In this document: positions 14,784 through 18,348 of the stretch, one piece after another
Layout of the letters: each line of letters begins with the position of its first letter
How positions within the stretch are numbered: position 1 is the first letter of the stretch
Source of the DNA: JAFASC01 sp034669505
GTDB lineage: Bacteria; Pseudomonadota; Alphaproteobacteria; Rhizobiales; Beijerinckiaceae
Reading direction: 5' to 3'
Assembly (NCBI GenBank): GCA_034669505.1
Contig: JAXDNJ010000028.1
Location: 1 to 18,348 of the forward strand
Length of the DNA stretch: 18,348 nucleotides
The notes under the pieces: model-generated
Databases searched by the model: none
The model's input: the letters and a program-made list of their open reading frames with translations, nothing else
Told to the model about the DNA's origin: nothing
Position numbers and translations under genes: made by a program

Positions 14784-15599
14784 ATGATGCGGATTCTTGT
14801 CGGCTGTGAGATGACCTACGAGTTTCCGCAAGTCACGCCTGTCATCGCGACGCTCAACGTCCATTCGTCGCGCGTCTCCGACATGGAGCACCCGGACTTT
14901 TTGGTTACTTCACCCTCGGTGCCGGTCGATGGATATCGCGACACTTTCGGTAACTGGTGCAATCGTCTGGTCGCGCCGGCCGGACGGTTCACGCTGAAGA
15001 CCGAGACGGTGGTGCGCGACAGCGGCCTGTGGGACGCGGCCGACCCGAGCGCCGCGCAGAGCCTAGTTCAAAACCTGCCGTCCGACAGCGTGCTCTTCCT
15101 ACTCGGCAGCCGGTATTGCGAGACCGACATCCTCTCCGATATCGCCTGGAACCTGTTCGGCCATACGCCGCTCGGCTGGGCCCGCGTCCAGGCGGTCTGC
15201 GACTACGTCCACAATCACATTACCTTCGGCTACGCGCATTCACGGCCGACGCGCACGGCGGCGCAGGCCTTCGAGGAGAAGCGCGGCGTCTGCCGCGATT
15301 ATGCGCATCTGGCGCTCGCGTTTTGCCGCTGCCTCAACATCCCGGCGCGCTATTGCACCGGATATATCAGCGACATCGGGCTGCCGCCGCCTTACGCCCC
15401 GCAGGATTTCGGCGCCTGGATCGAGGTCTTCCTCGGCGATCGCTGGCACATTTTCGATCCGCGCAACAATGATCCGCGCATCGGCAGGATATTGGTCGCG
15501 CGCGGCCGCGATGCCGCCGACGTGCCGCTGACGCTCACTTTCGGTTCGGGCGCGCTGGTGGAGTTTAGGGTGACGACGGAGGAGGTGGGGGCGAGTTAG
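14784..15599 (+). CDS. Transglutaminase-like (papain-fold) domain protein
   Basis: This 271-aa protein has an N-terminal beta region ('FPQVTPVIATLNVHSSR', 'PVDGYRDTFGNWCNRLVAPAG') followed by a transglutaminase core at about 130-235. The nucleophile is Cys170 in 'EEKRGVCRDYAHLALAFCR', and the acid is Asp225 in 'WHIFDPRNN'. The His usually found in 'HAW' is replaced by Gly210 ('DFGAWIEVFLG'); a nearby His222 might or might not substitute. Bacterial relatives are annotated as transglutaminase-family or putative cysteine proteases of unknown substrate. No signal peptide is seen. The start is ATG at 14784 or 14787, preceded by GGAG. The gene stands after tcuC with a 99-bp gap, so it may have its own promoter. 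Its stop codon overlaps the stop of the convergent UPF0280 gene. Confidence 0.85.
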   Translation: MMRILVGCEMTYEFPQVTPVIATLNVHSSRVSDMEHPDFLVTSPSVPVDGYRDTFGNWCNRLVAPAGRFTLKTETVVRDSGLWDAADPSAAQSLVQNLPSDSVLFLLGSRYCETDILSDIAWNLFGHTPLGWARVQAVCDYVHNHITFGYAHSRPTRTAAQAFEEKRGVCRDYAHLALAFCRCLNIPARYCTGYISDIGLPPPYAPQDFGAWIEVFLGDRWHIFDPRNNDPRIGRILVARGRDAADVPLTLTFGSGALVEFRVTTEEVGAS

Positions 15600-16549
15600 T
15601 TGGACTCGGCGGCGACAAGCGGGCTTTCCGCAAATGACGAGACGAGCTGAGGCAGTGTGACCAATCGCGTTTCGCTCCGCAGGTGAAGAGCCGCGGCGCT
15701 GATGTGGTTGGCGCGAAGGAGGCGCTGCGCTTCGGCCTCCCCGCGGGACAGCGCCTGCGCGATTTCCTCAGGCGATAGAAATCCCACATCGCGCGTGACG
15801 AGCCGCGAGCCGAGATCGCTCTGCGGATCGAGATCGCATGCGGGCACGCGCGTAACATTGGGATGATCCGGCAGATCGACAGCGTTGGCCACAATGGTTG
15901 CTGCGGCGTCGGCAGCGGCTGCATTCGTAGCGAGGATCGTCACCGCATCGGCGATGCCGAGAGAAAAAGAGCGGCCGTGCCGCCCGCTCGTGGCAATGCC
16001 GGCGATGCCATCGCTTGCAGCAATGCGCGCCTGTCCGAATAATCCCGGGCGATCCGGCCGGTCGACCATGCCGATCGCGAAGGATTGTCCTGCTGCAAGA
16101 TGCACGGCGATGTCGCCGCCATTGTTGACGTAAGCGCGGTCGAGTTCGACGGCGGCGAGCATCGCGTCAAGGATCTCGTCTGCGACCGCACCGGCGACCG
16201 CAGCCATCCGCGTGATGAAACAATTTTTCGCGAACGGCCGCACCGCCGCGTCCATGCGCTGCGCGGTCGGTCCGCTCGGCACCGGGCTCGACGGCAGCAT
16301 TTCACTGCGCAACAGCGGCAGCTCTTCACAGAGTTCGTCCAAAATCGTGGTGAAGCGCCGGGTCGCGGCGGCATAAGCAACTTTGACTGCACCCGCCGCC
16401 CCGAACGCGCCGATTACAAGATCGATCGGCCCGTCATTGAGATGGAGCCGTCCGCCCGGCAGAAACGCGACCTGCGCGCGGCAATTGGGCGCCCAAATCT
16501 GTGCGTGCGCGTTCACATTAGTCTCGCACGCGGCGATCGCATCGGCCAA
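15596..16549 (-). CDS. UPF0280 family protein, ApbE-related
   Basis: This 317-aa protein matches the UPF0280 (COG2122) group, whose fold is related to ApbE flavin transferases. The ApbE-like cues are the segment 'RMAAVAGAVADEILDAM' (residues 114-130) and 'AYVNNGGDIAVHLAAG' (139-154); 'VNxGGD' is the region that binds the flavin nucleotide/metal in ApbE. The start is a TTG inside the upstream reductase gene, so the two coding regions overlap by 37 nt. GAGGA is very close before it, so translation is probably coupled. It has no signal peptide, unlike most ApbE proteins, and would act in the cytoplasm. No biochemical role is established for the family. A flavinylation or cofactor-maturation role for the neighbouring reductase is my inference. 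Confidence 0.8.
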   Translation of the reverse strand: MADAIAACETNVNAHAQIWAPNCRAQVAFLPGGRLHLNDGPIDLVIGAFGAAGAVKVAYAAATRRFTTILDELCEELPLLRSEMLPSSPVPSGPTAQRMDAAVRPFAKNCFITRMAAVAGAVADEILDAMLAAVELDRAYVNNGGDIAVHLAAGQSFAIGMVDRPDRPGLFGQARIAASDGIAGIATSGRHGRSFSLGIADAVTILATNAAAADAAATIVANAVDLPDHPNVTRVPACDLDPQSDLGSRLVTRDVGFLSPEEIAQALSRGEAEAQRLLRANHISAAALHLRSETRLVTLPQLVSSFAESPLVAAESN

Positions 16550-18000
16550 TCCTCGCCCGGCCGCGACGGCATTTCAATCTGCTTCTTGCCCTGCTCGCGA
16601 CGCACCTCTTCGAGCGGGCGCACATGATCCATGTGTCCCCCAAGCGCGGCGTAATCGGCCAGCCGCAGTGTAAATTCGATCGGCGCGACGATCGCCGGCG
16701 TCGGCACATAGCCGAAGGAGTTTTCGGGGAGCAGCGTCACGTCGACCATGAAGGTGATGCCGCCGCCCGGCCAGACATAGACGGGCGCGCCGCCCGCGGT
16801 AACGGTCGTCAGCGCCTCCTTAACGGAGCGCGTGAGCCGCACCGGATTTTCGGTGACGCCGGCACGGAGCGACCCGCCGGCGCCGCCCATGAACAGAACG
16901 GTACACAACGCCGGCTCGCAATTCTCCTTGATGCGCTCGACGGATTCGACGAGCGCGCCCGGCAGATCGCGCTGCACGGGCGTGAGCGCCTCGTCGAGCT
17001 CGTAATAGGCGTGCTGCTCGCCGGTGGTCGAGACCATCAGCATCCGCAATCCCGGCCGCGCGCCTTTGCGCGCATCGAAGCCGGCAACGATCTCCAGGGG
17101 GTCCATCACATTGGTGCCGCCCCAGCCGGCGCCTGGCTCGGCGACATGGAAATAGCGGCCGGGCGTCGAGCGCCGGCCCTTCATCTTGATGCCGGTATCG
17201 GTGATGCCCAGCACCTTGCCCGCCTGGTGCTCGGAGAGCACGCCGGTGATGTGATCGTCGACGACCACCACCTCGTCGACCTTGCCGAACCATTGTTTGG
17301 CGAACATGCCGATCGTTGCCGAACCGCAGCCGACGCGCATGCGCTCTTCCATCGCGCCGTTGACGATCGGCGGGCACCCAGCCTGAACGATCACGCTTGA
17401 GCCGCCGTCGATCGCCATCTCGACCGCCTTGCCGTTGCAAAGATCGAGCAGCGCCTCGCAGGTGACGCGGCCCTCTTTCTTGCCGCCATGGGTCAGGTGA
17501 TTGACGCCGCCCAGCGACAGCATCTGCGAGCCGTATTCGCCGGTCGTGACATGCCCGACCGGCTCGCTGGCGACGCGCACCGTCGCGCATTCGGGCCCAA
17601 GATGCCGGTCCGTGTCGATCTTCAGCTTGACCCCGCAATAGGAGTAGATGCCCTCCGTGACGACGGTCACCATGTCGACGCCATCGACTTGCGAAGAGAC
17701 GATGAACGGCGCCGGCTTGTAATCGGGGTAGGTCGTGCCGGCACCGATCGCGGTTACGAATGTCGTCGGCGCGCCGAGGATGTCGCCGTCCCAGTCCGCG
17801 GCTTGTTCGAGGAACGGCACGACGGCGCCGCCTTCAACGACGGTGCGCTCGAGCAGGACGTGGGGATCGACGCGGATGAGCTCGCCGTCGCGATTGGCGT
17901 AGCGGTCGCAGGCGCCGAGCATGCCGGGCTTGATGTAGCACATGACCGGACAGGCATCGCAGCGGATCTTGTCGTCGGGCGGCGATTGGATCTCGGTCAC
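16513..18000 (-). CDS. 6-hydroxynicotinate reductase-like Fe-S protein
   Basis: This 495-aa protein resembles proteins annotated as 6-hydroxynicotinate reductase, the enzyme that reduces 6-hydroxynicotinate to 1,4,5,6-tetrahydro-6-oxonicotinate in Eubacterium barkeri. An N-terminal cysteine set 'CDACPVMC...C' (Cys14, 17, 21, 31) looks like an Fe-S ligand group. Further cysteines lie at 122, 138, 181, 188, 209, 225, 361 and 366, making 12 in all. Gly-rich motifs such as 'VWPGGGITFMVD' (409-420) and 'EPGAGWGGTNVMDP' (288-301) recur in the family. The start is GTG with AGGAGG (18005-18010) upstream. Azorhizobium is known to use a tetrahydro-oxonicotinate route to glutarate, so the pathway is plausible in this order. 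The remaining pathway genes (hydroxylase, enamidase) are not in the window, so the true substrate may be another N-heterocycle. Confidence 0.75.
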   Translation of the reverse strand: MTEIQSPPDDKIRCDACPVMCYIKPGMLGACDRYANRDGELIRVDPHVLLERTVVEGGAVVPFLEQAADWDGDILGAPTTFVTAIGAGTTYPDYKPAPFIVSSQVDGVDMVTVVTEGIYSYCGVKLKIDTDRHLGPECATVRVASEPVGHVTTGEYGSQMLSLGGVNHLTHGGKKEGRVTCEALLDLCNGKAVEMAIDGGSSVIVQAGCPPIVNGAMEERMRVGCGSATIGMFAKQWFGKVDEVVVVDDHITGVLSEHQAGKVLGITDTGIKMKGRRSTPGRYFHVAEPGAGWGGTNVMDPLEIVAGFDARKGARPGLRMLMVSTTGEQHAYYELDEALTPVQRDLPGALVESVERIKENCEPALCTVLFMGGAGGSLRAGVTENPVRLTRSVKEALTTVTAGGAPVYVWPGGGITFMVDVTLLPENSFGYVPTPAIVAPIEFTLRLADYAALGGHMDHVRPLEEVRREQGKKQIEMPSRPGEDWPMRSPRARLM

Positions 18001-18081
18001 GGCGCCTCCTCGAGGGCGGCAAGTGCCCGTCCTCAGCGCGATTCCGCTGGGCGTCGGCCGCTTTACACGGCGCGGCCGATC

Positions 18082-18095
18082 GTTAGTGTACTAAC
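18082..18095. promoter_or_regulatory. Operator-like dyad in reductase/ABC divergent promoter
   Basis: GTTAGT-GT-ACTAAC has perfect 6-bp arms and a 2-nt centre. It lies 82 bp from the reductase start and 112 bp from the ABC binding-protein start, in the only promoter-sized gap between the two divergent units. The TnGT...ACnA core resembles sites of FadR-type GntR regulators, but MarR or TetR proteins could read similar dyads. No regulator gene is visible in the window. Confidence 0.5.
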
Positions 18096-18206
18096 AATTA
18101 CGAGCGTGACCGCGACGGGTCAAGCGGCGGCGAAATTGCTATCGTTCAAGGCACGCCGCTTGCTAGACTCAGCGCCTTGGCAGGCCACGCGGCGTCGGAG
18201 GGTGAG

Positions 18207-18348
18207 ATGAAGACAGCAAGGTTCATCCTAGGTTTCGCTTGCGCGGCCGTGATGGGCGCGGGCGCCACGCAAGCGCAAGACGCGATCCGCATCGGCGAGA
18301 GCAACAGCTACCAGGCGCAGGCGGCATTTCTGGAGCCTTATCGCAAGG
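18207..18348 (+). CDS. ABC transporter substrate-binding protein, N-terminal part (runs off window end)
   Basis: Only the first 47 codons are present. A signal peptide is evident: 'MKTARF', a hydrophobic core rich in Ala/Gly, and a likely signal peptidase I site after 'ATQAQ'. The mature start, 'DAIRIGESNSYQAQAAFLEPYRK', resembles type-1 periplasmic ligand-binding proteins of the branched-chain amino acid (LivJ/K) class. In alphaproteobacteria these bind many ligands, including aromatic and heterocyclic acids. A good SD, GGAGGG (18197-18202), precedes the ATG. The gene is divergent from the reductase-like gene and shares its promoter region, so its ligand may be the reductase's substrate or a precursor (inference). 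Permease and ATPase genes would be expected beyond the window. Confidence 0.8.
   Translation, partial: MKTARFILGFACAAVMGAGATQAQDAIRIGESNSYQAQAAFLEPYRK

Noticed and set aside
14685..14891. 68-codon minus-strand frame between tcuC and the transglutaminase gene
   Set aside because: Its C-terminal half looks somewhat protein-like (ends '...KCQRCS') and fills the gap, but it overlaps the start of the transglutaminase gene and I recognise no family. A decayed gene end is possible but unsupported.
18113..18180. Sigma-70 promoter for the ABC binding-protein gene
   Set aside because: TAGACT (18164-18169) could be a -10, but no -35 at suitable spacing was found.
1..18348. CRISPR arrays, tRNA, rRNA, riboswitches
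   Set aside because: I saw no regularly spaced repeats, cloverleaf-like sequences or known aptamer cores when reading both strands by eye. A covariance-model search would be more sensitive.

Overview
This is a GC-rich bacterial window with very dense genes. Family content and gene style suggest an alphaproteobacterium of the Hyphomicrobiales (Bradyrhizobium/Xanthobacteraceae-like): Ku plus a three-domain LigD, a GT4/amylo-alpha-1,6-glucosidase pair, a tcuABC-type tricarballylate set, and a 6-hydroxynicotinate-reductase-like protein. Species assignment is inference. No rRNA, tRNA or CRISPR array was seen.

Left part (1-3.6 kb). A membrane-bound PAS/HisKA sensor kinase, cut by the window start, diverges from a FeeM/LuxI-like N-acyl amino acid synthase. 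The shared intergenic region carries a clear inverted repeat. A more AT-rich accessory patch follows, with a small P-loop (FlaR/adenylate-kinase-like) gene and an IS5-family (IS427-like) transposase broken by a 1-nt frameshift.

Middle (3.6-10.7 kb). A minus-strand two-gene unit encodes a GT4 glycosyltransferase followed by a 730-aa amylo-alpha-1,6-glucosidase-type protein. Divergently, Ku and LigD form a complete two-component NHEJ repair unit. LigD has the order phosphoesterase, ligase, polymerase, with a low-complexity linker holding an uninterrupted A9 tract.

Right-middle (10.7-14.7 kb). The LigD stop overlaps the putative start of tcuA. tcuA, tcuB and tcuC encode an FAD dehydrogenase, a membrane Fe-S electron-transfer protein and an MHS-type transporter. 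They would take up tricarballylate and oxidise it to cis-aconitate. A transglutaminase-like protein that lacks the usual catalytic His follows on the same strand.

Right end (15.6-18.35 kb). A minus-strand pair encodes a 6-hydroxynicotinate-reductase-like Fe-S protein and, overlapping its 3' end, an ApbE-related UPF0280 protein. It diverges from a periplasmic ABC substrate-binding protein that runs off the window. A near-perfect dyad (GTTAGT-GT-ACTAAC) in the shared promoter region suggests common control of uptake and reduction of a heterocyclic substrate. The most interesting hypothesis is that the UPF0280/ApbE-like protein installs a covalent flavin on the reductase. The characterised Eubacterium barkeri reductase is reported to carry a covalent flavin.
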